64,000 bases of DNA, taken from NCBI RefSeq assembly GCF_958295425.1, contig NC_081146.1, positions 4,650,041 through 4,714,040 of the forward strand. The letters are read 5' to 3'. The notes beneath the pieces are model-generated. The model searched no databases, had not been told where the DNA came from, and worked only from the letters and a program-made list of their open reading frames with translations. Source of the DNA: Solea solea. Lineage: Eukaryota; Chordata; Actinopteri; Pleuronectiformes; Soleidae. Numbering within the stretch: the stretch's first letter is position 1; each line of letters opens with the position of its first letter. Shown here piece after piece: positions 1 to 10,486 of this stretch. The position numbers and the translations under genes are program-made.

Positions 1-786
1 TACTTCAGTATTTGTCATGCATAGTGTTGTTTAAATGTGTACGCACTTTAAGAGATAGTTCAAGTTTTTGTTGACGTGTCACTGCAACACTTACTTCACT
101 GAGTGTTCCATCGTTCCCGTGGCCGAACCTGGGAGCCGGACACTCGCTCTCTGCAGCAGGAACAGAAGGAAAAACAAAGGTTCAAAGGTTTTAGCCACAC
201 ATAATCTTCATATGTCTGCCTCTTCATCTCACTGTGGCACATTCTTATCAAGCTGAAAACCTACGTTTGTAAACTGTCCATAAAGCAAATCTGTCTTTTT
301 ATCACATCTACTGCTGCCTCATTTGCTAAGTTTGTGCCACAAGAAACTTAAATGACGTAAGTCGTGGGGGCAGCAGTGAGAAAAACAACTCCTGTGTGCC
401 ATGAAGCAAAGTTACTGATTTTCTCTCTGGACTTCTCTATGGCGTGGGAGAGTTAGCAGTTTACAATCTTCACTTTCCATCCTCTGACTTGTGCTTTTTA
501 ACTGCATGCATTTTATGAGGTTGTTCAGTTTTCTTTTGCTTTGGTATCATTTTAAAACATCATTTTAAAAATGAAGACAGTATCAATGTTTACTATGCAT
601 ATACAGTATATTATATGGCTTAGATCTTCTATTCATAACAATTAAGTCTAACTTTGACTGATATTAAATTCATGATGAATTCACTATAATTCATTGTTTC
701 AAGACAGTAAAACATTCTAGAAAGTCTTATTGTTTAATGATTCTGTAAATCAGGAGTATATGGATTCATGCTGCCACTACAGCTTG

Positions 787-809
787 TTATTATTATTATT
801 ATTATTATT
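787..809. repeat. (TTA)n microsatellite
   Basis: About 7.5 uninterrupted copies of TTA are read directly. Confidence 0.95.
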
Positions 810-1577
810 GCTGATATGCAACACATCTTATCTGGGTTTCGCTCTGTTTCCCACCACATGACTCAAGTGCATCCACATACACTCCCTCGCCTGACATCTC
901 CAGGATGGCGTGTCATCACCGAGTTACACTATCGAGGATCACATGACACCAATAACGGGAGGTGATGAAGACAAAGACGAGGAAGAAGACAAGATGAAGA
1001 GAGTCACTCCCCCTGAGAGCCCTCTCATTAGCACTGAAACAATGTCGGCTTAATGCGGAGACCAAGCGCTTGCTTGTCACACCTAAAGTGCTTTGCATTA
1101 ATTACACTCCATATACACTCTATTAATAAGGCTTCCATAAGGCCTCAGCACGTGGTCTGCCAATGTGTGCACGTTTGTAAAAACTTGTCGTGTTTGTACT
1201 GATGTTACTTCCTCGCTCGAGGGGCAGAGCAGATGCAACACTAGAAAAAAAACTGTTTACCAAGTAATAATGTCACATTGTTCAATATAGCATCACTTGG
1301 AGATTTATCAACATAACAATTCACATTTTAACAAATGACAGATTTAAATGTCGGGGGGAAAAAAGCTTTAAAACAAGAATGGATGTTAATATTGTCTAAA
1401 TGTTCTGTTGGAAAGGATCACTATGTATTTAATACAAGTATAATGTGCACAACTTCAATGCAAAAGTGTCAACTACAATCAAATAGCAACATTCATATTG
1501 GAAAACTATTACAATTAAATGAAATTCAATTGTCTCATATTTGATTTTGTTTATTGAAGATGAAGTGAAATAAATAT

Positions 1578-1599
1578 CATCATCTTCATCATCATCATC
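1578..1599. repeat. (CAT)n microsatellite, interrupted once
   Basis: CAT units with one CTT interruption; on the minus strand they read as an Asp-rich frame with no other support. Confidence 0.9.
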
Positions 1600-1946
1600 G
1601 AGACCAAAGGGAATATATGAATTCATTACATGTGTATATTTACGACTGTAGTAAACGCTTGTGTGTCTGAGCGTGATTTATGTTTGTAAGCTCATACCTA
1701 GATACAGTAGAAGCACAAATGTAGAAATGAGTGTTTGTGCGCGTGCGTGTGTGTCTGTGTGATGTGTCTTTTAGCTGTGGATAGATAAACAGTGGAGACA
1801 AACATACGCTGCATCGCTTTAATGACCCTTCCCTGTAGAGTCTCTCCACATTCAATTAGCAGGAAAATAATTAATTGGACCGAGTCTCTGGCTGCTGAGC
1901 TGGCTGGCAGACTGGCAGCGGGAAGCCAGGTGGTCTTACAGGAAAG

Positions 1947-2006
1947 GGTGTGTGCGTGTGTGTCTGTGGGTGTGTGTGTGTCTGTGTGTGTCTGTGGGTG
2001 TGTGCA
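1947..2006. repeat. Interrupted (TG)n array
   Basis: TG dinucleotides broken by single C or GG interruptions. The array runs directly into the interspersed repeat that follows, the same arrangement as near 10.49 kb. Confidence 0.9.
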
Positions 2007-2095
2007 TTTTTGTCACATTTTTAGGACTTTTTTTAAACACTGATCTTTTAAGGACCAGTAGTCCACACCGGGAACAAAGCCTAATGAAGTAACTA
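2007..2095 (+). repeat. Fragment of TG-associated interspersed repeat (copy 1)
   Basis: The sequence after the TG array shares an ordered set of blocks with 10518-10605: a TTTAGGAC block, an AAACACTG block, the exact string GGACCAGTAGTCCA, then a CCTAATGA block. The order and spacing are retained despite many substitutions, so this is a diverged copy of the same family. No coding capacity is seen. Confidence 0.75.
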
Positions 2096-2501
2096 ACTCA
2101 GTATCAATATAATGTTTATGTATTGTGCAAACACACTCTGAGACACAACAATGTTTTACCTTTATTTGACGTGTGAAATGTTTCTGTCCAATAAGATATT
2201 TGTTGTTTTCTGTCTAAAAAGAAGTTTAACTCTCAGTGCTGTTTTTTTTTATGTGTTTTTCAATGTTTGTTTGTTTTTTTTTCAAATTCAATCCAATTTT
2301 ATATGTTGAGTACTTTTTGCTCAGGTGTGTTTATATAGTTGGTGAGAATTTTTTATTTTTTATCATCATTTTGCAGAGGTTGTGCTGAAAAAAAGGATAT
2401 AAGACACTTTATATTGCACATTCTTATATGTGCAATACTGTATGTTAAACATAGTAATGGAAAAAAGCAGCCAAAATGCTCTGAGTTCTAAGGGTTAAAA
2501 A
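2096..2501. other. AT-rich unique DNA left of the gap
   Basis: T-rich and A-rich short runs with no gene or repeat I can name. The sequence stops in an A-run at the start of the N gap. Confidence 0.7.
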
Positions 2502-2701
2502 NNNNNNNNNNNNNNNNNNNNNNNNNNNNNNNNNNNNNNNNNNNNNNNNNNNNNNNNNNNNNNNNNNNNNNNNNNNNNNNNNNNNNNNNNNNNNNNNNNN
2601 NNNNNNNNNNNNNNNNNNNNNNNNNNNNNNNNNNNNNNNNNNNNNNNNNNNNNNNNNNNNNNNNNNNNNNNNNNNNNNNNNNNNNNNNNNNNNNNNNNNN
2701 N
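2502..2701. other. Assembly gap (200 Ns)
   Basis: Exactly 200 N characters, a round number typical of a scaffold gap of unknown true size. Minus-strand open frames crossing this interval are artefacts of the Ns. Confidence 0.99.
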
Positions 2702-3211
2702 TGTAGAGGACTGCAGGTGGGTGGGGTTCACTGGAGAAATGCAATTCAGGTATTTTGTTGCACAGGAATTGATCACATTGACTTTCAAGTTTTTTGTTTT
2801 TTGTGTCTGTGATTGATTAAACTACATGGCACCGATTGCACCGCTGGCTCCAACTGTATGTTGCTTAAAACCAAACACATTGTGTGGGAAGTGTCTGCAC
2901 TTCTCAAGCTTTTGTCTGCAGATCAAATCTCTACCGAAGTTACGGGGTGGAAGTCAAAAGTGCACACAACTGTAGAACAAATGTATGACAAGCTGCACAT
3001 GTGTGGTTTTGGAAATTATTAGAAGATATTTCAAGTCTCTATCAATTATACTTCTCTTTTTTTCTGGTTAAAAAGGCCACACATCTGCATATTTACACCA
3101 TTTCATGTGTGATTAAAAAAAAAAAAAAGATTGTCCAGTTTGTTCTCAAATCAGATGGAAGAATGACAGAAATTTTAAACATTCACTAGCTGTTTCAGTG
3201 TGTCATGGATA
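2702..3211. other. Unique DNA right of the gap, no gene seen
   Basis: AT-rich sequence with a short A-run around 3116-3128. No coding or repeat signature is recognised. Confidence 0.65.

Positions 3212-3242
<31 letters not shown>
3212..3242. repeat. (CA)n microsatellite
   Basis: About 13 CA units ending in a CACGCACA variant. Confidence 0.97.
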
Positions 3243-3358
3243 GGCTCGTCTCTCCTCAGAACACCATCTTCCTCCTTTTTCATACTCTTTTTGCCTTTTC
3301 CTCCTTTATTTCCCAGCTTGTTATGCAGATTCCCAGATTTGCCTCCTTCAACACTCGT

Positions 3359-3390
3359 ACCACACACACACACACTCACACATTCACAGT
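3359..3390. repeat. Interrupted (CA)n microsatellite
   Basis: CA units with ACTCAC and ATTCAC interruptions. Confidence 0.93.
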
Positions 3391-3736
3391 TCTGTCTGTA
3401 CCTCCCCAGGGGCACTGGGGAAGGGCAGAGCGAAGATGGAAATGAATTCAGCCATGTTGCAAGTGGCAACGCAAATCTGCATCTGTAATTACCCCCAGAA
3501 ATACACAGGAAGCTTTTCTTTCTCTCTCCCCTCCTCATTTCTTCTGCCCTCCCTCTCTCCCCTCTTCCCGATCTCCTCCTCCTCTCCAAGACGTTCTCAC
3601 TCTTCCCTTTTACTGTCTGCATCTCTGAACTCCCCCTCTGCTCCCCCCCTCCATGTCTATCTCACACACTCTCGCTCTATCTCTCTCTCAAAGTCTTCTT
3701 AAGTGATGCTTGGTGGGCCAATTAAGGTGAGTACAA
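3391..3736. other. Pyrimidine-rich tract, no gene
   Basis: From about 3515 to 3690 the plus strand is strongly C/T-rich (many CTCTCTCC and CCCTCC words). It generates a Ser/Pro-rich open frame of 165 codons when joined with the CA arrays. That frame has no motif and is a composition artefact. Confidence 0.7.
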
Positions 3737-3737
3737 G

Positions 3738-3790
3738 TGTGTGTGTGTGTGTGTGCGTGCTCGTGCACGCGTGTGCACATGAGTGCGTGT
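3738..3790. repeat. (TG)n with alternating purine-pyrimidine tail
   Basis: Pure TG followed by GCGTGC/GCACGCGTG variants, an almost unbroken alternating purine-pyrimidine stretch. Confidence 0.92.
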
Positions 3791-3870
3791 GTTCACGCAT
3801 GCATGAGTGTATTTATGCATGCATCAAACACCTTGCGCAATCTTGCTTATGTCCACACTGTCTGTGTTTG

Positions 3871-3881
3871 TGTCTGTCTCT

Positions 3882-3915
<34 letters not shown>

Positions 3916-3970
3916 GTGTGTGTCTGTCTCTCCTTGTGTGTGTGTGTGTGTGTGTGTGTGTGTCAGTGTG
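3871..3970. repeat. Compound TG minisatellite, two 50 bp units
   Basis: The string TGTCTGTCTCTCC occurs at 3871 and 3921, each followed by a (TG)n array, so the array is a two-copy tandem of a 50 bp unit with TG slippage inside. The Cys/Val-rich open frames across it are translated TG repeats. Confidence 0.9.
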
Positions 3971-4027
3971 TTTATGTGTGGTGTCATCTCTTTGTGTCTG
4001 GGTCGGGGCATATTCATGTGTTTATAA

Positions 4028-5289
4028 GTGTCCCCTCAGGCCAAAATGCAGCTAAGCTGTCTCCTGAAACGGGACAATATTCCAAACCGAATCCCAACTG
4101 TCTGTGTCAGTGAGTCACGACACAGATCCACAGCCAAACTGTTTCCAAACTGAACTGCAAATCCCAGGGAAATCATTTCACACCTTCAATAAGTCCATAA
4201 AAAACCAACACACAAAAGTGCCTGAACTATGACCTTCATTCATCACGATGCATCATCACCAATATATAAAAAAAGTTACATGAAATAACAATATTTCCTT
4301 TTGATAATAGTGTTTACATTGATCAACATCACAAGTATAAATGTCAGACCTTCTACTATCTTCTTGCATGTTACAAAACAGTATATTAATTCACCTAAAT
4401 AACGTTCCGTGCATACATTTTCCACTTATTTACATAATATGCATACCCTGCCGTCACTGTGCATACTACAAAAAAGAGCTAAAACAAGGATATAAAACAA
4501 TGTAGGATATAAAGAACTCACAAACTTGCTGTTTTTAAAGTCAATCACTTTTGACATTTATGGATCTGATCAAATTTAGGATGGAAAATGTAAGGTACAA
4601 AGCAAGAAATGATCCAAACAATATACAGAAAATGTTCATAGAAAGAATAAATATATATCATTTTAATTGAGTTTAATAATTAAAAGTGTCTGTCTGTGGG
4701 GTTAATTGTGGGATGATTTGGAGCTGGAGCTAAGATTTACATATGGGAGAGGATGTGTGTTTACTGTTTGTCAGATTTATTAATATATAATGTTCTTATA
4801 TTCTTATGTCATTCATTACTGATCCTGCTGCAAGCGCTTCTTGTTGTCTTTGCTGTCATTAAAGAGAAACACCCTGACTCAATTCAAACAAACTGAAAAG
4901 CCTTCATTATTACACCCATTTCAATGTTTCCCTCTGTATTACACTGCTGGCCTCAGTGTGCTGCTCCAGGGAAGGTGAAGAGGGGCACGGAATGCACCGA
5001 GGCCCTCAGAATGGAGAGTGGGTAGGTGACGGCGAGGGTGAGGGTAAAAGGGTGGAGGTGATGCAGGAGCGAAACAGAAGGATCGACGGATGGATATACA
5101 GATGGAAGGGAGAGGCACACCCTGTGTCTCAGTGGCAAAGCTCTGCAGCAAAGGAGCCAATTAGGGGAAGGCAGGACACACAGGGGCTGAGTATACAAAC
5201 CCTTCTGTGGCTACATGGGCCAGTGTGTGTGTCTGTGAAGGGAATGTGTATTTTAACCTATCATTATTTTCATGCCATGTCAGGGGCAA
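4028..5289. other. Unique DNA, no gene seen
   Basis: AT-rich sequence to about 4930, then a G/A-rich patch at 4970-5110 (plus strand). No recognised repeat, RNA gene or exon. Confidence 0.65.
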
Positions 5290-5313
5290 ACACACACACA
5301 CACACACACACGT
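5290..5313. repeat. (CA)n microsatellite
   Basis: Uninterrupted CA units followed by a CGTGTG switch. Confidence 0.96.
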
Positions 5314-5411
5314 GTGAAGCTACTCCCACATTCTGCTTCCTGTTTTTTAGTCTCTAATTCAGCACTTTATTTTGAAAATAATGCATCGAAAAGATCCGTC
5401 ATTTTATTACA

Positions 5412-5442
<31 letters not shown>

Positions 5443-5446
5443 TGTG
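5412..5446. repeat. (TG)n microsatellite
   Basis: TG units with one TATG interruption. Confidence 0.96.
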
Positions 5447-5799
5447 ATTCAACCAGTTGTTCCATTTTTGAGGTGGATAATATTTAAAAGTACATTTTAT
5501 CTTAAAGAGTCTGATCATCTTGTGACCTGGATCAGTCTGACGTAGATCTGTGGGTTTGGAGACATGACAGAATTTAATAAGTGCTTTTTATATGATTTGA
5601 ATATAGTGTTGGGCGCTCATGACTGCCATCCAGCTTTCCTGTAAAGTGTGCAATGATGTGTCAACTAAAATATTAGTCTACAGAATGAAATTGTTTTACT
5701 TATAATCCCAGAATACACATTTGTGTGGTGCCTATACATGTGCATGAAGCCAGGGTCATTGGGTATAAAGTGATATAAATACTGTTAATGTTATCAATA
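5447..5799. other. AT-rich unique DNA, no gene seen
   Basis: No coding pattern. It may belong to the same decayed repeat as the duplicated unit downstream, but I cannot align it convincingly. Confidence 0.55.
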
Positions 5800-5805
5800 T
5801 TGACT

Positions 5806-6119
5806 CTTCACCAGTGATTTGCAGAGATTGGGTCAGTATCAACATCTGGATCACGGGAGATCTTTTTTGGGTTTGCTAAAAATATTTGCAGAAATATATT
5901 TCCAGCCTTCTACTGAAGACCTTTTCCACAACATGAATAATATTAACTTGTCTTTATTAATATTTCAAATAATATTTAGGTGTTACAGAAATGGCAGTAG
6001 AAAAAGTAATATTATATTATAATATATTAAAACTTGCTCTGGTCCCGATTTATATCATGAACTGGCTCGCAAATAAAAAGTGACCATTTAAAAACTTTGG
6101 AAACACTAAATCTTGACCA
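5806..6119 (+). repeat. Diverged tandem unit, copy 1
   Basis: Ordered blocks here recur in copy 2: GGGAGAT followed by a TTTTGGG block, a block resembling CCAGCCTTCTACTGAA, an AACTGG block, and CATTTAAAAACTTTGGAAACACTA near the end. Spacing to copy 2 changes from 294 bp to 181 bp, so copy 2 has lost about 110 bp or copy 1 has gained it. No protein is encoded. Confidence 0.6.
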
Positions 6120-6300
6120 GTCATTTTCAGAACACACAGATGGGTCGGGGGAGATTTATTTTGGGTTACCATAATACATTTGAGAACTTTTTTCTAGCCT
6201 TTTACTTAAAATGCATGTGTTTACTTTTAAAAATTATGTGAACTGGGTTTCAATAGTTCAGCATTCATTTGAAAGGTTTGGGAAATACTAGTCAGAGTAT
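6120..6300 (+). repeat. Diverged tandem unit, copy 2
   Basis: Shorter partner of the preceding unit: it keeps GGGAGATT with a TTTTGGG block, a block like CTAGCCTTTTACTTAAA, AACTGGG, and a CATTTGAAAGGTTTGGGAAATACTA-like end in the same order. Divergence is high, so the duplication is old or the unit is part of an older repeat family. Confidence 0.6.
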
Positions 6301-6561
6301 CCCACACACACACATTTGCATTGTTTAAGCACTTGCAGGAAGTCAGAAGTCTAAACAGGTCTTACATTAAGGGTCTATTATCCTGTATTCTATGCCATTT
6401 AGGAGGAAATACATTTAAACACAATTTAAAAATGCAGCTTTGACCAGAGGAATACCTCAATTAGCTCAAGTGGTCTAATTCAATCAAAACAGATATAACT
6501 ATCAATTATTTGAATCACAACAAAATCCAGTGTAAGTGATGGTAAGGCCTGAAGAGAGTTA

Positions 6562-6563
<2 letters not shown>

Positions 6564-6604
<41 letters not shown>
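6564..6604. repeat. (TG)n microsatellite
   Basis: About 20 uninterrupted TG units ending at GCGCC. Confidence 0.97.
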
Positions 6605-6606
<2 letters not shown>

Positions 6607-6849
6607 CTTACACGGAAACATTAGCGCAAATGAGCATGTGTGCTGTTGAGCCTGTGCATGTGAGCATTGCTGTGATATGAGAAAAAGAAAGTCTGAATAA
6701 TGTATGAGTCTCTTGGTCAATGCATTGTGATTTGCTTTAAGGAGGCCTTCTCTCAGCCATTATAAGATTAAACCCAACCTTGGTTCGTCGAGAGTGGCCG
6801 GGACATGCAAGAGACCTGTCAACACGGCAGCAACGTGAACCTCACACTC

Positions 6850-6885
6850 ACGCACACACACACACACGCACACACACACATACGC
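6850..6885. repeat. (CA)n microsatellite with CG variants
   Basis: CA array broken by ACGCAC and TACGCA variants. Confidence 0.93.
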
Positions 6886-6961
6886 ATGGGCAAACACACG
6901 ATCACATGTGGTACATATGCATATAACAGATATTTACCCAAGTCCACACACACAGACACGT

Positions 6962-7590
6962 GGGCTGTCACTTTTGCCAAAGAAATCAAGTTCAAACGAA
7001 TTTATAATGACCCGTGATTCATTCATATGAATTCAAACACTCCCACGCTCACGCACAAGTCTACTACACCATAAAACTTTACAGTTTTATTAACAATTTC
7101 ATTATTCATTTATTAACAATGCTGCTAGTGTTAAGTATTCATCACACACAGCGGTCAGTAGAGTAAGATGGAATAAACACACCCTGACAACAGGAGGAAG
7201 CTCCAGCAGCTTTTAACTAAAATGTACTAATCAGGGTCTGGTCTCTTTACAATATAACCCATGGATGAGAACATGCGCTCAGTGCACAGATGTCCCTGGA
7301 ACAGACACGTATTTATGAGCCAGCTTACATTATTAAGCTTACATTATACCTAATTAATAATTAATAAGCTTACATTATACTTAATTAATAAAATTAAGTA
7401 TAACCTTGAGGTTATTAGTGGGTATTCCGGCACACCGTGTTTCTCCACCAAACCAGGGGGTGCTGTGGAGAAAGAGCATGTCCAAGATGTTGTCGCTGCT
7501 GCGCCTGCAGCTGACGCTGTCATTTGATATGGTAGGAAACCTTACACACGCCCTCTGCTGGATTCTACTGAAATAGCTTATCAGACGGGA
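6962..7590 (+). mobile_element. Non-coding interspersed repeat, GCTGTCACTTTT family, copy 1
   Basis: At least five blocks are shared in order with 44119-44545: the GGCTGTCACTTTT start, AATCAAGTTCAAAC, GAGGAAGCTCCARCAGCTTTT (R differs between copies), GAGAACATG..CAGTGCACAGATGTCCCTG, and TTCTCCACCAAA, with GCCCTCTSCTGGAT closing. The leading GGGCTGTCACTTTT recalls ends of teleost hAT-type nonautonomous elements, but I find no clean inverted terminus or target duplication. A 31 bp tandem duplication lies inside this copy. No coding capacity. Confidence 0.65.
7335..7396. repeat. Two-copy 31 bp tandem repeat
   Basis: AAGCTTACATTATAC begins at 7335 and again at 7366, each followed by a TTAATTAATAA-type tail. 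It is absent from the other copy of the host repeat, so it arose locally. Confidence 0.85.
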
Positions 7591-8905
7591 ACCTGCATTT
7601 TGAGCATAAAATTACAATTAACTTTACATCCGACATTCAAATGAAATGCGTCAGCCCCTGACACACTCAACATTTAAATGTAAAACCCATGATGAAAACT
7701 GCAAAAACACGAACAAATACTGTAAACTTGGTGCTGTACAAAGAGGAGAGGGAGAAAATGAGGATAAAACAATAGAAAACCCTAATGAAAGAAAACAAAG
7801 GTGAAAAAATAACAGAAGAAACATCTTGACAGATAAAAGAAAGAGATGAAGGAAAGAGCAAAGGCAATCTGTCAGTTCCAGTGGGACTGTGGGTAAATTG
7901 TGGCCCCTGACTGTTTTCGATTCCTGTCCAGCAGATGTGCCTGCTGCGTGACGTGCGTCAATCTTTCTTTATCGAGCTCCAATCTCTCTCTCCTGCTCTC
8001 TCTCTCTCTTCCTCTCTGTCCACCGTCTGTCTTTCTCTCTCCCCCCTCAATCAGTTCTGTTGTTGTTCCCAATCAATAATCAATTTCCTTGAGATATAAT
8101 GGGCCACCACTGTTTTGAGTCTAACCCATAGGTCTTGACCTTATGATAGGCTAATGGCAAATCCAAGGAGGCAGGGATGAAGAACTGATCCTGGACCATT
8201 AAGACTCCTGACCCTGGACTATGGAGAGATGGGGAAGGAAGGGAAAATGCCGGTGGTTCCACCGTTTTGTCGCTGTGAGACGTTCTGTCTAGATGTTTGG
8301 ATGACATGGAACTTTCAACATCTACCTTTAGCTATAGGTTTACTTTAATCTTGTTAAAGAAGATTCTAGAGATTCTAGATGAAATAGAAACAGGAATTAC
8401 TGTTAGGAAATGGGTTTTTATAAGTTGTGTTTTGGAAACTTTTTTATGATGTTACACAGACATCACAGACATCCCACAAGACGATAGAGTTCAATATGTT
8501 CATTTTTTAGTTATGCTCACTTTTAGCTTTATTAATTTTATTCAAATGAGAGGCGATTTGTTGATTATTTTGTTAAGAAAGTGCAGCAATCAGTGGTGTG
8601 CACAGACATTTCAGAGGGCAGGGGCTCAAGTGAAATAAAGGGCATTAGAAAAATGATAATGTTAAATCCTCTTACTTACATATGTATTTATTTTAATAAC
8701 ATACCCTCACACAGATGTTTAACAGGCATACGCCTACTATTTTTTTTTAAAAAGATAACTGACACAAGACAAAAAAATAAAACATAAAAGGAAAAACACA
8801 TAAATTCAAAAATGATTTTCAAATGGTGCATTTACCTGGTCACAGCTGGGAAAAGGTGTCTTTCTGTGCACATCCACTAACGTAAGAGACAAAGCCTTAT
8901 ATGTG

Positions 8906-8931
8906 TAAATAAGTAAATAAGTAAATAAGTA
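8906..8931. repeat. (AAGTAAAT)3 microsatellite
   Basis: Three near-exact octamer copies immediately 5' of a hairpin. Confidence 0.9.
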
Positions 8932-8936
8932 TACAA

Positions 8937-8962
8937 TAGCCCACCTACTTCTAGGTGGGCTA
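8937..8962. other. Perfect 11 bp hairpin
   Basis: TAGCCCACCTA (8937-8947) and its exact reverse complement TAGGTGGGCTA (8952-8962) flank a CTTC loop. It is too short for a microRNA precursor and has no T-run to make it terminator-like; its function is unknown. Confidence 0.85.
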
Positions 8963-9370
8963 GAATCAAGTGTACATTATACTTTAGTTTGCCAGATTAA
9001 GTATACGAACAGCACAAACTGATTATTTCACATACAAAACAAATCTTTTCGACAGACACTCCTATACTAAAAAAAAAAGTTAACAGTTAAGGGGGTGACA
9101 GAGAACACGCAGAGCTAACTGCCTGCTGTGTGAAACAAAAAAGGTAATGAGAGCAACACAGAGAGGAAGCAGAGAGTGACAGAAACACAGAGTTTAGCAG
9201 GACATTTAAGACTCCTCGCCTCTTCTTCTCCGCATGTTGGTGTGTTACATGAAAACGCCGCCCCACGGGACATCCTCCACGATATGAAGGAGGCAAAGAT
9301 GGAAGGAGGGAGGAAACACATGAAGAGGAATGAGTGAGGAAAGGTGGGGGTGTGGTGGATGAGAGACGGA

Positions 9371-9391
9371 GAGTGAGAGAGAGAGAGAGAA
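9371..9391. repeat. (GA)n microsatellite
   Basis: GA units within a longer purine-rich stretch. Confidence 0.9.
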
Positions 9392-9567
9392 ACCTAGTTA
9401 GAGGAAAAGATCGAGAGCAGCAACACAGGGAAACTGAGGAGGTTCTAGATGAGAAGGAGACCCTGGGATTATATATTCTAACAGGTTATATATATATGTT
9501 CTAACAGACATAGTTTATAAAGTTAGGTTCCAAAATTATACAGTGTTTAGTGAGCTACTACTATGAT

Positions 9568-9629
9568 ATATACATATATACGTATATATTTATATACGTA
9601 TATATATATATATATATACACATATATAC

Positions 9630-9696
<67 letters not shown>

Positions 9697-9702
9697 AATA
9701 TA
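9568..9702. repeat. Long (TA)n tract
   Basis: Alternating T/A with ACGTATA and ACACATA interruptions in the first part and pure TA from about 9629 to 9687. It is self-complementary and likely unstable in length. Confidence 0.95.
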
Positions 9703-10186
9703 ATTTTATTTTTTTCAAATGGCCTAATAACCAACAAGACTATTAAATTTAAACATTTTCATTCCAAAGTCGTGGAAATTGTATTTGTAAAGAAAGGCAT
9801 CATTTACAGTACATTCCAGATACTTTTTGTCAAATAGTATTTTTTCAAAAAACAACACTGCCTTTCCAAAAAACTTATTTTGGAAAATGCATTTTTTTTA
9901 AAATGACAATAGCAAGACCTTTCCCTCTAAATTTACCATGAATTAATTCTTAGATAAATGTTGTCAATCAACCGATGGATATTGGAGTAATATTTAAAAA
10001 GAACAGAAAAGGCAGACATGAGCTTTAACTCAGCCAATCAGTGACATGACCCTCTGCAGCAGAATGAGCCTTAGAGAAGGGAAAACTACTCACAACACAA
10101 GGTGAGCGACTCAGTGTTCAAACAAAGTGCCCTGCCAAGTTCAACCATGTACGTAGTGGTGCTGTGACGGAGGAAAAGTGTGGCAG
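9703..10186. other. AT-rich unique DNA, no gene seen
   Basis: Short A and T runs; no recognised repeat or coding trace. Confidence 0.65.
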
Positions 10187-10261
10187 GGGGAGAGAGAGAG
10201 GAGAGCGAGAGAAGAGAGAAGAGAGAGAAGTAGAGGGATGACAAGGAGAGAGAGAGAGAGT
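10187..10261. repeat. GA-rich purine array
   Basis: Imperfect GAGA/GAGAA units on the plus strand. Confidence 0.9.
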
Positions 10262-10440
10262 ATTTTATTATTCACACAAGGCATAATAAACCAGGCACGC
10301 TCGGTTAGCAACACTTAAACTCCCCGTGCTGTAGCAGTTAGCCGCTAATGCGACAGCAGTGATTTGGACACGTCCTATTAATAGTGCAGACGAGGTTTCC
10401 ATGCATGCTAATGGTGCTGGGTATTAGCTATTAATAGAAT
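10262..10440. promoter_or_regulatory. Candidate enhancer block with two MEF2-type palindromes
   Basis: This short block is free of repeats and lies between a purine array and a TG-associated repeat. It contains the 10 bp palindrome CTATTAATAG twice, at 10375-10384 and 10428-10437. This is a perfect match to the MEF2 consensus (YTAWWWWTAR), and ATGCATGC lies between the two. The sites are seen directly; enhancer activity and conservation are inferred and unproven. Confidence 0.4.
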
Positions 10441-10486
10441 CACATAGGGGGTCCTGAGACGGGAGAAAGATCTCTGTGTAGTTCTG

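Larger units (their letters stand above)
1..1944. other. Unique AT-rich DNA, no gene seen
   Basis: No coding pattern, splice-flanked exon or recognised repeat is visible apart from two short trinucleotide arrays listed separately. Open frames here are below 85 codons and carry no familiar motif. The TG content rises near 1729-1760, ahead of the TG-rich array at 1947. Confidence 0.7.
7591..9370. other. Unique DNA with short repeats, no gene seen
   Basis: No exon or RNA gene is recognised. Pyrimidine-rich 7975-8045 and purine-rich 9290-9370 tracts give short chance frames. A short hairpin and an octamer repeat are listed separately. Confidence 0.65.

Noticed and set aside
2445..2788. 97-99 codon minus-strand frames
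   Set aside because: They consist mostly of the N gap.
3205..3702. 165-codon open frame
   Set aside because: Begins in a CA microsatellite (Thr-His runs) and ends in a pyrimidine-rich tract (Ser/Leu/Pro); a long minus-strand frame overlaps it.
3703..4113. 136-codon Cys/Val-rich frame that could look like a cysteine-rich peptide
   Set aside because: The Cys-Val repeats are translated TG dinucleotides in all frames.
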